From: Dyadobacter chenwenxiniae
Lineage (GTDB): Bacteria > Bacteroidota > Bacteroidia > Cytophagales > Spirosomataceae
Length of the DNA stretch: 64,000 nucleotides
Reading direction: 5' to 3'
Assembly (NCBI RefSeq): GCF_022869785.1
Contig: NZ_CP094997.1
Span: forward strand, 806,001-870,000
Part shown: positions 27,756 to 36,035 of the stretch, piece after piece
Numbering within the stretch: the stretch's first letter is position 1
Layout: every line of letters begins with the position of its first letter
Position numbers and translations under genes: made by a program
The notes under the pieces: generated by a model
The model's input: the letters and a program-made list of their open reading frames with translations, nothing else
Database searches by the model: none
What the model was told of the DNA's origin: nothing

Positions 27756-28367
27756 TCATACCCTGATAAGCTTTGCCCCGGCGGTAGCGCTGCATGCTGT
27801 TCTTCCATTTTGTTGAAATGGAAAATATGTGTAGCACAGGTTTCCAACGTCATATAGCTCACAGGCGTTATAACCTTCCGGCAGGGGTAGCTTATAAACA
27901 GACGTCAACTCCTTGATATACTGGTTTGTTATCAGCACATAAGTGTCCAGTCCAATACTGTTCTTTAAAAGTCTGTGCGCATCAATTAACGGACGTCCGA
28001 AGAGTTTGAAAAAACGTCCGATTTGATAGACACTCATCTCTCCATAGTGCACAATGACTTTAAGGCTTAAATCTTTGACAATTGGGTAAACGCATTTTAA
28101 CTTTTTAATCTGATCATGAAAGGAGTGCAGCATTTTTTTAAACTGGGTCAGTATTTTTGTGACAGATAACGGTTTGCCGAACTGATAAAACAGGATTGCG
28201 TCACCTTCTATTTCCGAGATTTGAAATGAGAGCTCGTTTGCATTGATAATCGAGTTAAACAGTTGCCTGATAATCCAGTTCCCATCTTCGTTAGCAGTCC
28301 TGCTTACAAACTTGGTAAAACCACTGATATCTACGATAAAAATTAGTCCTTTTGATCCCTTTTTCAT
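27756..28367 (-). CDS. DUF2652-family protein (nucleotide-cyclase-like fold)
   Basis: This 203-residue protein opens GLIFIVDISGFTKFV and has SEIEGDAILFY, the cyclase-like core of DUF2652. LKVIVHYGEMSVYQIGRFFKLFGRPLIDAHRLLKN follows in pieces, and the chain closes with the conserved YDVGNLCYTYFPF. DUF2652 proteins are often annotated as cyclase-related, but I do not know of an activity shown for them. A truncated relative lies at 39199. It may form an operon with the ArsR gene that follows. Confidence 0.82.
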   Translation of the reverse strand: MKKGSKGLIFIVDISGFTKFVSRTANEDGNWIIRQLFNSIINANELSFQISEIEGDAILFYQFGKPLSVTKILTQFKKMLHSFHDQIKKLKCVYPIVKDLSLKVIVHYGEMSVYQIGRFFKLFGRPLIDAHRLLKNSIGLDTYVLITNQYIKELTSVYKLPLPEGYNACELYDVGNLCYTYFPFQQNGRTACSATAGAKLIRV

Positions 28368-28603
28368 TGCAGTATTGGTTTGTGAACTTGCATTGCAAAT
28401 GTCACAAATGTTTCTAGCGCCAAGGTTTCCAGAAATGTAGAAGATGTATCCATCTTGGGCTGGGTATGTTACTGGATTTGCGCTGGCTGGCTAATTTCGT
28501 TTTAATTATTTCCAGGATCTTACCATTCCTGTTATCCGGATTGTTGCTGCTTTTACAGTAACTAGGGTGGTGTCGCCATATTTTAACCAGTAAACACCAT
28601 TTT

Positions 28604-28617
28604 GAAACAATTGTTTC
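28604..28617. promoter_or_regulatory. Palindromic operator, GAAACA-AT-TGTTTC
   Basis: GAAACAATTGTTTC is a perfect palindrome, extended symmetrically to 22 bases (28600-28621), and lies 114 bases before the SDR gene at 28731. The same arms recur at 31615 and 32268, and nearly at 30965. It is probably a binding site for the TetR regulator encoded at 31019. Confidence 0.7.
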
Positions 28618-28730
28618 AAAAAATACATTAAATTTTTGTGCGGCCGCTTTTGGATACAACATTGACCAAAATGGAAACATGCGTGAATTGCACAGGTGAG
28701 ACCTTTGCATCGAACCAAAAACAATAAACA

Positions 28731-29540
28731 ATGAAAACGATATTCATTACAGGAGCATCATCCGGACTGGGAAAGGAAACGGCGAAACTATTTCTGGCCA
28801 ATGGCTGGAGAGTCATTGCGACCATGCGAAACCCTGAAAAGGAAACCGATCTTATTGGGTTGGAAAACCTGACCCTGCTGGCTTTGGATGTGACAAACGT
28901 GCAGCAGGTTAATGACGCCACCCAGGTAGCCATATCAATGGGCGTGGATGTAGTCTTAAACAATGCGGGCTATGGGTTGGTTGGAGGATTTGAAGGATAT
29001 TCTGATGAGCAAATCAAAAGGCAACTGGATACTAACCTGCTGGGCGTTTTCAGGGTAAGCCAGCCTTTTATAACTTCATGTCGCGAACAAGGGAAAAAAG
29101 GCATTTTCTTGACAATCACTTCGGCAGCAGGAATTGCGGCTAATCCGCTTGCGTCGGTATACAGCGCAACCAAATTTGCATTGGAAGGATGGAGCGAGGC
29201 AATGAACTATGAAACCAACCAATTTGGTATTTTCTTTAAAACAGTGGCACCTGGTGCAATGAACACCGATTATGTTGGCAGGTCATTGACATACGTCGCA
29301 CATGAAGCGTATGAGCCGCTCTGGAACAAGATGATGTCCGGCTTTACAGATGGCAGTACGAATGTCGTATTTTCAGACCCAGCTGCAATTGCAGCAGTAG
29401 TCTATGAAGCCGCCACGGACGGAAAGGCGCAAGTGCGTTACCTGGCTGGCCCAGATGCGGTCAATGCTGCCAAGATGCGTCAGGAGCTCGGCATACAAGC
29501 GCACAGTGAACAAATCAGTGAACTATATAAAATTAACTGA
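28731..29540 (+). CDS. Short-chain dehydrogenase/reductase (SDR)
   Basis: This is a 269-residue NAD(P)-dependent oxidoreductase of the classical SDR type. The cofactor motif TGASSGLG (8-15), NNAGYG, the catalytic Ser in TITSAAG and YSATK (Tyr and Lys) are all present. A C-terminal extension with KMRQELGIQAHSEQ is typical of the subgroup that ends in a helical tail. The substrate is unknown. A candidate TetR operator lies upstream, and the tail of another SDR starts 3 bases after its stop codon. Confidence 0.93.
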   Translation: MKTIFITGASSGLGKETAKLFLANGWRVIATMRNPEKETDLIGLENLTLLALDVTNVQQVNDATQVAISMGVDVVLNNAGYGLVGGFEGYSDEQIKRQLDTNLLGVFRVSQPFITSCREQGKKGIFLTITSAAGIAANPLASVYSATKFALEGWSEAMNYETNQFGIFFKTVAPGAMNTDYVGRSLTYVAHEAYEPLWNKMMSGFTDGSTNVVFSDPAAIAAVVYEAATDGKAQVRYLAGPDAVNAAKMRQELGIQAHSEQISELYKIN

Positions 29541-29542
29541 TT

Positions 29543-29662
29543 GTGGAAAGTTTAGCAATCTCAGCTAATGCAGTGGCACATGCCGTGGCGTACGCGATAA
29601 GTCAGCCCCAGGATGTGGACGTTAGTGAAATGATAATCCGCCCAACTGCACAACCCTATTAA
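29543..29662 (+). pseudogene. C-terminal tail of a lost SDR gene
   Basis: The frame from 29543 reads VESLAISANAVAHAVAYAIS, then QPQDVDVSEMIIRPTAQPY and a stop. This is the typical last 40 residues of YdfG-type SDR proteins (A-V-A-x-A-I-x-Q-P-x-D-V-D-V-x-E-x-x-x-R-P-T). No catalytic part precedes it, and the frame differs from the intact SDR just upstream. It marks a deletion between two neighbouring SDR genes. Confidence 0.75.
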
Positions 29663-29670
29663 ACAAAACA

Positions 29671-30000
29671 ATGTCAGACATAAAACAACCAGGTGGCCTG
29701 CAACCAGGTGGCCTGGAAATGACCACCTTTCAACTTGAAAAAAGGAAGACCTATCAGGATTTCATTGAAGCCAATGCTGATGTGGACACCTGGCTTAAAA
29801 AGCAGCCTGGCTTTCAGTCCAGGCATATTGCCCAGCGGCGAGACGGAACGATTGTCGATGCGCTGATCTGGGATTCAGAGAAGCAGGGCACCGATGCCAT
29901 GCACCGGCTAATGGACGAGCTGGCAGGTTCACCTGTACATGATGCGATCGACCAAGGGACCGTTTCCTGGAACATTTACCCGATCTATCATCAAATTTGA
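29671..30000 (+). CDS. Small protein, antibiotic-monooxygenase-like fold
   Basis: This 109-residue protein has the pattern of the dimeric alpha/beta barrel (ABM-like) family: FQLEKRKTYQDFIEAN, WLKKQPGFQSRHIAQRRDG and VDALIWDSEKQGTDAM. These small proteins are mostly uncharacterised. Some act as monooxygenases on quinone-like compounds, but no catalytic residue can be named here. The N-terminus contains a tandem QPGGL-QPGGL made by an exact 15-base duplication, so the native start could be the internal Met at residue 17. Confidence 0.6.
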   Translation: MSDIKQPGGLQPGGLEMTTFQLEKRKTYQDFIEANADVDTWLKKQPGFQSRHIAQRRDGTIVDALIWDSEKQGTDAMHRLMDELAGSPVHDAIDQGTVSWNIYPIYHQI

Positions 30001-30027
30001 CCCAAATAGTTACAAACTGGCTGAATT

Positions 30028-30948
30028 ATGAAAAAAGAAGAATTTCAACCCTATATCTTTCAAAGCATTTCTGAGCTGCTGCAGGCTTTGGGATTGCCTA
30101 AGCCAACCCATCCCTTAGTGGCGTTGGTTGATTACAAGGACGTCCGTGTTGATACTGGCGATATTGGAAAGGGGTATATCCTGAATTTTTACAAAATATC
30201 CTTTAAAAAGCATTTTGCAGGGCAGGTTCGTTATGGGCAGGGCCATTATGATTTTGAGGAAGGGGGCCTCTCGTTTACAGCGCCAAACCAGCTCATATCC
30301 GCCGCTCAGGAAGAAAAGGATTATAGTGGTTATACTTTGCTTTTCCATCCGGATTTTATCCGGAGTTATCCCTTGGGTAAAAGTATGATCAAATACGGGT
30401 TCTTCTCTTACTCGGTTGCAGAAGCGCTATACTTATCTGAGAAAGAGAAGAGAGTAATCTTTTCTTTATTTGATGCAATAGCATTAGAGCTCGATAATAA
30501 CATTGACCATTTTAGTCAGGATGTGCTGGTGTCACAGATTGAGACACTGCTCAACTACAGTAACCGCTTTTATAACCGCCAGTTTATAACAAGAAAAGTG
30601 TTGCACAACGACCTGATTGCAGAGATGGAAGCTTATTTATCTGAATACTTCAATGAAGACAAGTCCCTGCTGACGGGGCCACCAACGGTGCAGCAGTTAT
30701 CCGACCATTTGAACGTTTCCCAGCGCTATCTAAGTGATATGCTTCGCTCGCTGACCGGTCAGACCACCCAGCAGCATATACACGCCAGGCTAATCGAGAA
30801 AGCGAAAGATATTTTAAGCACAAGCAATCTGACCATTGCTGAGATAGCCTATCAGCTTGGCTTCGAATATCCGCAGTCTTTCAATAAACTTTTTAAGAGT
30901 AAGACAAAAATCTCACCACTGGAATTCAGACAATCATTCAACAATTAA
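30028..30948 (+). CDS. AraC-family transcriptional regulator
   Basis: This 306-residue regulator has an N-terminal sensing region (about 1-190) and a C-terminal HTH_18 domain (about 205-300). The domain shows TVQQLSDHLNVSQRYLSDML, TTQQHIHARLIEKAKDIL and IAEIAYQLGFEYPQSFNKLF. It lies in the same direction as the SDR and ABM-like genes before it and the TetR gene after it. It is probably an activator of one of the oxidoreductase genes, which is inference from position. Confidence 0.93.
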   Translation: MKKEEFQPYIFQSISELLQALGLPKPTHPLVALVDYKDVRVDTGDIGKGYILNFYKISFKKHFAGQVRYGQGHYDFEEGGLSFTAPNQLISAAQEEKDYSGYTLLFHPDFIRSYPLGKSMIKYGFFSYSVAEALYLSEKEKRVIFSLFDAIALELDNNIDHFSQDVLVSQIETLLNYSNRFYNRQFITRKVLHNDLIAEMEAYLSEYFNEDKSLLTGPPTVQQLSDHLNVSQRYLSDMLRSLTGQTTQQHIHARLIEKAKDILSTSNLTIAEIAYQLGFEYPQSFNKLFKSKTKISPLEFRQSFNN

Positions 30949-30964
30949 ATTAAAAGCGTATTAA

Positions 30965-30978
30965 AAAACAAACGTTTC
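30965..30978. promoter_or_regulatory. Degenerate copy of the GAAACA operator
   Basis: AAAACAAACGTTTC matches GAAACAAATGTTTC at 12 of 14 positions and lies 41 bases before the TetR start. It would allow autoregulation, but the match is weaker than at the other three sites. Confidence 0.45.
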
Positions 30979-31018
30979 AGAATTGAACTTAATTTGTTTA
31001 TCATTTGTAAATTAGGGC

Positions 31019-31597
31019 ATGGCAAGGAATGTTGAATTTGATGAACAGTTAGCTGTTTCCAAGGCAATGGATGTCTTTTGGAGAAAAGGCTATAACGGCA
31101 CTACGATGAGAGATCTGACAGAGGCGATGGGTATCAACAGCAGTAGCCTGTATAATACGATTGGCGACAAACATGAACTTTTTATCCGGAGCTTAACGCA
31201 TTTTACTGAGTCAAGAATGAGAGCTGCTTTGAAGCAGTTGGAACCGATCAAATCGCCATTAAAAGCAATTGAAAAATTTATTCAATCATCCGCTCATGCC
31301 ATTACAAATGAACCTAATAGCTGCTTAGCCATTAAAACGACGTTTGAAGTAGCCGCAACTGATAAGCAGGTGCAGCAGATCATAAAAGCCGACAATGATT
31401 TTACTTATAATTTGTTGATCACTCTGGTGGAAAGGGCAATAGAGAAAGGAGAAATAAAAGTAAGCCAGGACGCAGCCATGTTAACAGACTATATCATCAA
31501 CCACTTTACCGGCTGGCACGAGTCGTTTATCATTCACAAGGATAAGGTGCGCATCAAGAAAATGGCAGCATTCCTTATGCAGCAGATAAGCCTGTAA
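31019..31597 (+). CDS. TetR/AcrR-family transcriptional regulator
   Basis: This 192-residue repressor has an N-terminal TetR helix-turn-helix (about 10-55: AMDVFWRKGYNGTTMRDLTE, INSSSLYNTIGDKHELF) and a TetR_C-like helical domain (about 80-190) with FIQSSAHAI and CLAIKTTFEVA. The subgroup resembles regulators next to oxidoreductases that respond to small lipophilic or electrophilic compounds. A palindrome of the right size for a TetR dimer occurs 3' of this gene and before two SDR genes, so it probably controls them. Confidence 0.93.
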   Translation: MARNVEFDEQLAVSKAMDVFWRKGYNGTTMRDLTEAMGINSSSLYNTIGDKHELFIRSLTHFTESRMRAALKQLEPIKSPLKAIEKFIQSSAHAITNEPNSCLAIKTTFEVAATDKQVQQIIKADNDFTYNLLITLVERAIEKGEIKVSQDAAMLTDYIINHFTGWHESFIIHKDKVRIKKMAAFLMQQISL

Positions 31598-31614
31598 TTT
31601 TTTGCAACTAATCT

Positions 31615-31628
31615 GAAACAAATGTTTC
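31615..31628. promoter_or_regulatory. Palindromic operator, GAAACA-AA-TGTTTC
   Basis: GAAACAAATGTTTC ends 6 bases before the ATG of the GyrI-like gene, so a bound repressor would cover the ribosome-binding region or the promoter start. Identical to the site at 32268, including the AATCT in front of it. Confidence 0.75.
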
Positions 31629-31634
31629 GAAATT

Positions 31635-32252
31635 ATGAATATACATGAGCAATACAAAGATTACTTCACGGCAACTGAAAAACCTGAAGTTATCGAAATA
31701 GGAAAAGCCAGCTATGTTTCAATTCTTGGAGAAGGAAGCCCTGGGACTACCGTTTTTTATGAAAAGAAAGCGGCCATAAAAGAATTTATCATTGCATTGG
31801 AGAAGAGCTCTGCGCTCACTGATCATGCATTTACAAGCAGGATCGTGGAGATATTTTACTGGTTTGATCCGGAGAAGGTTGGGTTTGTCGATATCGGCCG
31901 CTTTTATACAACAGTAAATTTAGACCTACTCCGCTACCGGATTGCGATCCGTATTCCTGATTTTGTTACGAGTGAAGCCATTGCACAAACGGCACGACAA
32001 AGACAAGATATTGCCTTCGCCAGCGGCTTTGAACTTTTCACCTACACAGCAGGAACTAGTGTCCAGCTTTTACATACAGGCCCTTTTGCCGGGGAATTGC
32101 AAACGCTACCTGTGCTGCAACGATTTGCTACCGACAACGGTTTTAAAAAATCCGGCATGCATCATGAAATTCATCTGACCAATTTCGAGGTGGGGGAAAG
32201 TCAGGCACATCTTCAAACGATCCTTCGCGATCCCGTAGCAAAGCAACAATAA
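31635..32252 (+). CDS. GyrI-like small-molecule-binding domain protein
   Basis: This 205-residue protein has a GyrI-like fold without a DNA-binding part. PEVIEIGKASYVSILGEGSPG begins it in two halves, with VEIFYWFDPEKVGFVDIGRF in the middle and SVQLLHTGPFAGEL and MHHEIHLTNF near the end, where the family has its ligand pocket. Such proteins bind or hydrolyse small lipophilic or cyclopropanoid compounds. It sits behind the TetR gene with a palindromic operator at its start, so it is likely de-repressed with the SDR that follows. Confidence 0.82.
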   Translation: MNIHEQYKDYFTATEKPEVIEIGKASYVSILGEGSPGTTVFYEKKAAIKEFIIALEKSSALTDHAFTSRIVEIFYWFDPEKVGFVDIGRFYTTVNLDLLRYRIAIRIPDFVTSEAIAQTARQRQDIAFASGFELFTYTAGTSVQLLHTGPFAGELQTLPVLQRFATDNGFKKSGMHHEIHLTNFEVGESQAHLQTILRDPVAKQQ

Positions 32253-32267
32253 TTTTTAATCAAATCT

Positions 32268-32281
32268 GAAACAAATGTTTC
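32268..32281. promoter_or_regulatory. Palindromic operator, GAAACA-AA-TGTTTC
   Basis: GAAACAAATGTTTC lies 17 bases before the ATG of the SDR at 32299. It is the same sequence as the site at 31615. Each of two adjacent genes having its own copy suggests separate promoters and not one operon. Confidence 0.75.
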
Positions 32282-32298
32282 AATAATAACAATTGATA

Positions 32299-33084
32299 AT
32301 GAAAGCAGCAACAAATGAATTAACCGGGAAAGTGGCGCTAGTCACCGGGGGAACAAAAGGCATAGGCAAAGCGATAGCAGATGAGCTAGTTCGCCTGGGA
32401 GCCACCGTGATTATCTCAGCAAGAAGCAGACCTGATGCAAATCCGGAGCACGCCTTTATCGCAGCAGATCTTACCAAGCCAGAGGATAACAAACAGTTAT
32501 CAGACAAAATTATAAATGAATACGGCGCCCTCGATATTTTAATTAATAATGCGGGTGGAACATCCGCGCCGGCAGGCGGTTTTAGTGTACTCTCTGATCA
32601 GGACTGGGAAGATGATCTGCAGTTGAATCTACTGTCAGCCATCAAACTGGACAGGGCGCTGGTTCCTTTGATGATCGAGCGTAACAGTGGCGTGGTTATC
32701 CATATCTCTTCCCTTAATGGTAAGTTACCGCTTTATGCTTCTAATTTCTCCTACGGTGTAACCAAGGCGGCCCTTAACAATTACAGCAAGGCATTGGCCA
32801 ATGAAGTTGCATCCAAAGGTGTGCGCGTAATTACCGTATCACCGGGCATGGTAAAAACCACTGCCATGGAAAGTTTTCTTCACAGCTACGGCGCTTCTAT
32901 GGGAAAAAACCTGGACGAAACAGCCCAGTTGGTCATGGACAGTCTGGGAGGTGTACCAATGAACAGACTCGCCCAGCCAGAAGAAATAGCGCATCTGATA
33001 GGGTTTCTGGTTTCACCCAAAGCCTCCTACATCACCGGGAGCAACGTCGTAATTGATGGGGGAACAATACCTACTGTTTTTTAA
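32299..33084 (+). CDS. Short-chain dehydrogenase/reductase (SDR)
   Basis: The ATG at 32299 gives 261 residues (an in-frame TTG lies 6 bases earlier). ELTGKVALVTGGTKGIGKAI carries the cofactor motif, then NNAGG, the catalytic Ser in HISSLNG, Tyr-x-x-x-Lys in YGVTK, and the end SYITGSNVVIDGGT. It belongs to the FabG-like group and is close in sequence to the SDRs at 34687 and 39889. The palindromic operator before it points to TetR control. The substrate is unknown. Confidence 0.92.
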   Translation: MKAATNELTGKVALVTGGTKGIGKAIADELVRLGATVIISARSRPDANPEHAFIAADLTKPEDNKQLSDKIINEYGALDILINNAGGTSAPAGGFSVLSDQDWEDDLQLNLLSAIKLDRALVPLMIERNSGVVIHISSLNGKLPLYASNFSYGVTKAALNNYSKALANEVASKGVRVITVSPGMVKTTAMESFLHSYGASMGKNLDETAQLVMDSLGGVPMNRLAQPEEIAHLIGFLVSPKASYITGSNVVIDGGTIPTVF

Positions 33085-33195
33085 TAAATGATCAATACCC
33101 TATGGATCAGGCGTTTTAATCCCTTTTCAACATTGGCCAACACTTAATGGTTGCAGAAAAACAGGATATATGACTTGATATTAAACACTTAAACT

Positions 33196-33522
33196 ATGAA
33201 AGATATCAATTTAGATGATGTGGTAAAACGCTCACTCGCTATCAGGAAGCTATACCACGAACTAGAACTCAAACACCACGGTAGCGAGTGGTCTGTTCAG
33301 GAAGATGCACTGGCATTTATGACAGATGCCGGGCTTGTTGGCAGGTTAACGATGGCACAGCAAGGACGTTGGCCCAAAGGCGACAAGCCGGAAAATGAAC
33401 TTTCACACAAGTTAGGTGAAAGCATCTGGTGGCTAATTATACTGGCTGACCGCATGAATCTAGATATTAATACAGCACTGGATGGATTTCTGTCAAGAAC
33501 CGAGAAGCTTTTAAGTAACTAA
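33196..33522 (+). CDS. MazG-like protein (all-alpha NTP pyrophosphohydrolase fold)
   Basis: This is a 108-residue all-helical protein. The layout W-x-x-x-E-D-x-x-x-F-x-x-D-x-G (EWSVQEDALAFMTDAGLVG) and the later HKLGESIWWLIILADRMNLD fit the MazG-like superfamily, which hydrolyses nucleoside triphosphates with the help of acidic residues on the helices. Some of the usual metal ligands are replaced (GES where ELAD is typical), so activity is uncertain. It ends one base before the reductase pseudogene and likely shared its transcript. Confidence 0.65.
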   Translation: MKDINLDDVVKRSLAIRKLYHELELKHHGSEWSVQEDALAFMTDAGLVGRLTMAQQGRWPKGDKPENELSHKLGESIWWLIILADRMNLDINTALDGFLSRTEKLLSN

Positions 33523-33523
33523 T

Positions 33524-34524
33524 ATGGAATTAACACGAGAAGCTGTCGGCGCAAAACTGCTCATCTACGGCGCAACTGGATATACCGGCAAAATGATTTG
33601 TTACGAAGCCGTTAGGCGCGGCTTGGATTTTGAAATTGCAGGCAGAGACAGGGACAAGCTTCTGGCCTTGTCTCGGGAATTAAGTGTGCCATATCATGTT
33701 TTTTGGTAGATGATAAATTTGGCTGGGAAAAAGCCCTTTCAGGTAAAACCTGCTTGCTCAATGTTGCGGGCCCTTTCAGCGAAACGGCGAAGCCTGCCAT
33801 GCAGGCTTGTATAAGTCACAAAGTACATTATGTTGACATTACTGCCGAAATTGACATTTACAGACTAGCTGAATCTAAGGGCTTAGAAGCAGCTGATGCA
33901 GGCGTAATGATCCTTTCTGGGGCAGGGCTCTTTGCTACCTATGACCCACTGGTCTTACATACAGTCGGCCGGATTAAGAACCCGATTTCGCTTCGTGTTG
34001 CTTTCAAATACAGCGGTGGTTTCACGCCTGGTTCAATTGCCAGCAGTGCTAACATAATTAATGCCGGAATACTGATAAGAAAGAATGGGTTGATCCAGCG
34101 GTTATTGGAGGCCACGGCTGCCGAGTTTGATTTTGGAGATGGCCCTGAAGAGTGTCTGCCCACACCACTGGGTGGGGTCGTGCTTTGTTACCGGTCAACA
34201 GGGATCGCTAATATAGAAGAGTATTTTCAAATGGCTTTGCCCGCCAGTACCGGGCAGCCAGATACTATTAATGTCCACAGCCAAATGGGTATTGACTACA
34301 ATGTGCTGCAGAGTAAGATTGTTGCAGAGGTGATGGGGGCAGATGGATCCATAGTACGATCCATGGCGATTATGCCTGCCGGTTATATGCCCACCGTCAA
34401 ATCATCGGTAGAAATTGTTTCGAGGGTAGTAAACGGTTTCTATACAGTAGGCTTTCAATCACCTGCTTCGGTGTACGGAACAGCACTGCTGAAAGCCCTA
34501 GACATTGAATTACTCAACTTATAA
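33524..34524 (+). pseudogene. Saccharopine dehydrogenase-like reductase, frameshifted
   Basis: Two overlapping frames make one protein of about 333 residues. The first (33524-33709) has the NAD(P)-binding start LLIYGATGYTGK and ends SVPYHVFW at a stop. The second (from about 33703) continues VDDKFGWEKALSGKTCLLNV and VHYVDITAEID, then a domain typical of trans-acting enoyl reductase-type proteins. The break is at a run of six T near 33700: one more T would restore the frame as HVFLVDD. It could be a real mutation or a sequencing error. Confidence 0.8.
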
Positions 34525-34686
34525 TTACGCACATACAAATAACCCTGTACCGTTGGAGAAAGAAGTGTCTGCACAAGTTAACGCTCATGTATCAAAATAA
34601 CTTATTATCTAATTCTGGAACAGTCGTTTTAAAGTATTGACTATCAGTCATATTAATCCTTATAACTAATTTAGTTAAGTAGTGCA

Positions 34687-35481
34687 ATGGAAAATAATTT
34701 AATAAAAACCCCGGAACTATCCGGTAAAATTGCCCTTGTGACAGGGGGTACAAAAGGGATTGGAAGAGCAATTGCTGACAGGCTCTCTGAGGCGGGCGCT
34801 ACCGTAATTGTAACAGCAAGAAATCATCCGGATGATAATGAGTTAAAGCATCATTTTGTTGCAACAGATTTAACGGTTTCCTCAGAAACGGCAAGAGTAA
34901 TAGGGCATATCCATGAAAAGTACGGGGCTATTGATATTTTAATCAACAATATGGGCGGCTCTAACAGTCCTTCGGGCGGGTTTGCCGCGCTCACAGATGA
35001 GCATTGGGAGAACGACCTGCAATTAAACCTGTTGGTCCCGGTACGTATAGATAGGGCCGTTCTTCCAAAAATGCTGGAACAGCAAAGCGGGGTAATTATC
35101 CATATCTCTTCTTTAAGTGGGGTATTGCCCTTGTACCAGTCCCTTGGCGCCTATGCGGTGGCCAAAGGCGCTTTGAATAATTATAGCAAAAGCCTTTCAA
35201 AAGAGGTGACGCCTAAGGGCGTACGCGTTAACAGCGTTTCACCAGGTATGGTAAAGACCGATACGATGGACATGTATTTGCAGTCTTTATCAGAATCATT
35301 AGGGCTAAGTTTAGAAGTAACGACACAGAATCTGATGAACACACTTGGTGGGATTCCAATGGGCCGAATGGCAACACCGCAAGATATTGCGGAGCTAGTT
35401 GGCTTTTTAGTTTCACCAAGGGCGTCCTACATCACAGGTAGTAATTATATCATTGACGGCGGTGCTATCCCAACCATCTAG
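34687..35481 (+). CDS. Short-chain dehydrogenase/reductase (SDR)
   Basis: This 264-residue SDR starts ELSGKIALVTGGTKGIGRAI, followed by NNMGGS in place of the usual NNAG, the catalytic Ser in HISSLSG, YAVAK (Tyr, Lys) and the terminal SYITGSNYIIDGG. It is a clear paralogue of 32299 and 39889: they share the N-terminal signature and the last 30 residues. The 160 bases before it include only a poor match to the TetR operator. The substrate is unknown. Confidence 0.92.
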   Translation: MENNLIKTPELSGKIALVTGGTKGIGRAIADRLSEAGATVIVTARNHPDDNELKHHFVATDLTVSSETARVIGHIHEKYGAIDILINNMGGSNSPSGGFAALTDEHWENDLQLNLLVPVRIDRAVLPKMLEQQSGVIIHISSLSGVLPLYQSLGAYAVAKGALNNYSKSLSKEVTPKGVRVNSVSPGMVKTDTMDMYLQSLSESLGLSLEVTTQNLMNTLGGIPMGRMATPQDIAELVGFLVSPRASYITGSNYIIDGGAIPTI

Positions 35482-35549
35482 CATTTAGTTCTTCACTGTT
35501 GAATTCTACAATTAAAGATAAACCAAACATAAATATAAAATCTATAAAA

Positions 35550-36035
35550 ATGAATCAGGTAAATTATAAAATCAGTAGCGAAAGAGAGATAGAAAATCTA
35601 ATCGCTCGTTATACACATTTATTGGACAAAGGTGACTTTGCAGGGGTTGGTGCCTTGTTTGCACATGGAAGAATAGGTTCCCTAGGAGAATTTACAAACG
35701 GTGCGGATATTGAAGCAATGCTTAAATCTAATCTTCAGATCTATCCAAACGGCACTCCTCAGACTGCGCACATAACAACTAATACTGTTATTAAAATAAA
35801 TGAGGATGAAACGTCAGCTACGGCGAAATCATACCTTATCATTTTTCAACAGGACGTTGAGCGGTCATTTCCTTTGCAGCCGGTCATGACTGGTACGTAT
35901 GACGACATCTTCGCGCGGATTGATGGTCAATGGCATTTTAAAGAGAGAAGCCTTTCTATGGGTTTTGCCGGAGACTTGTCACACCACGCTAACCCGGACG
36001 GGCCATCTGCGAAAATAATGAAGGATAATGAATAA
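35550..36035 (+). CDS. SnoaL-like (NTF2-fold) protein
   Basis: The frame is open from 35499, but the Met at 35550 (MNQVNYKISSEREIENL) follows a typical A-rich leader and gives about 161 residues. LIARYTHLLDKGDFAGVGAL, HITTNTVIKI and the late DDIFARIDGQWHFKERSLSM are typical of the SnoaL_4 group of the NTF2-like fold, which contains ring-dehydrating or isomerising enzymes and small binding proteins. It overlaps the next SDR by 8 bases, so the two are translationally coupled and may act on the same compound. Confidence 0.82.
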   Translation: MNQVNYKISSEREIENLIARYTHLLDKGDFAGVGALFAHGRIGSLGEFTNGADIEAMLKSNLQIYPNGTPQTAHITTNTVIKINEDETSATAKSYLIIFQQDVERSFPLQPVMTGTYDDIFARIDGQWHFKERSLSMGFAGDLSHHANPDGPSAKIMKDNE

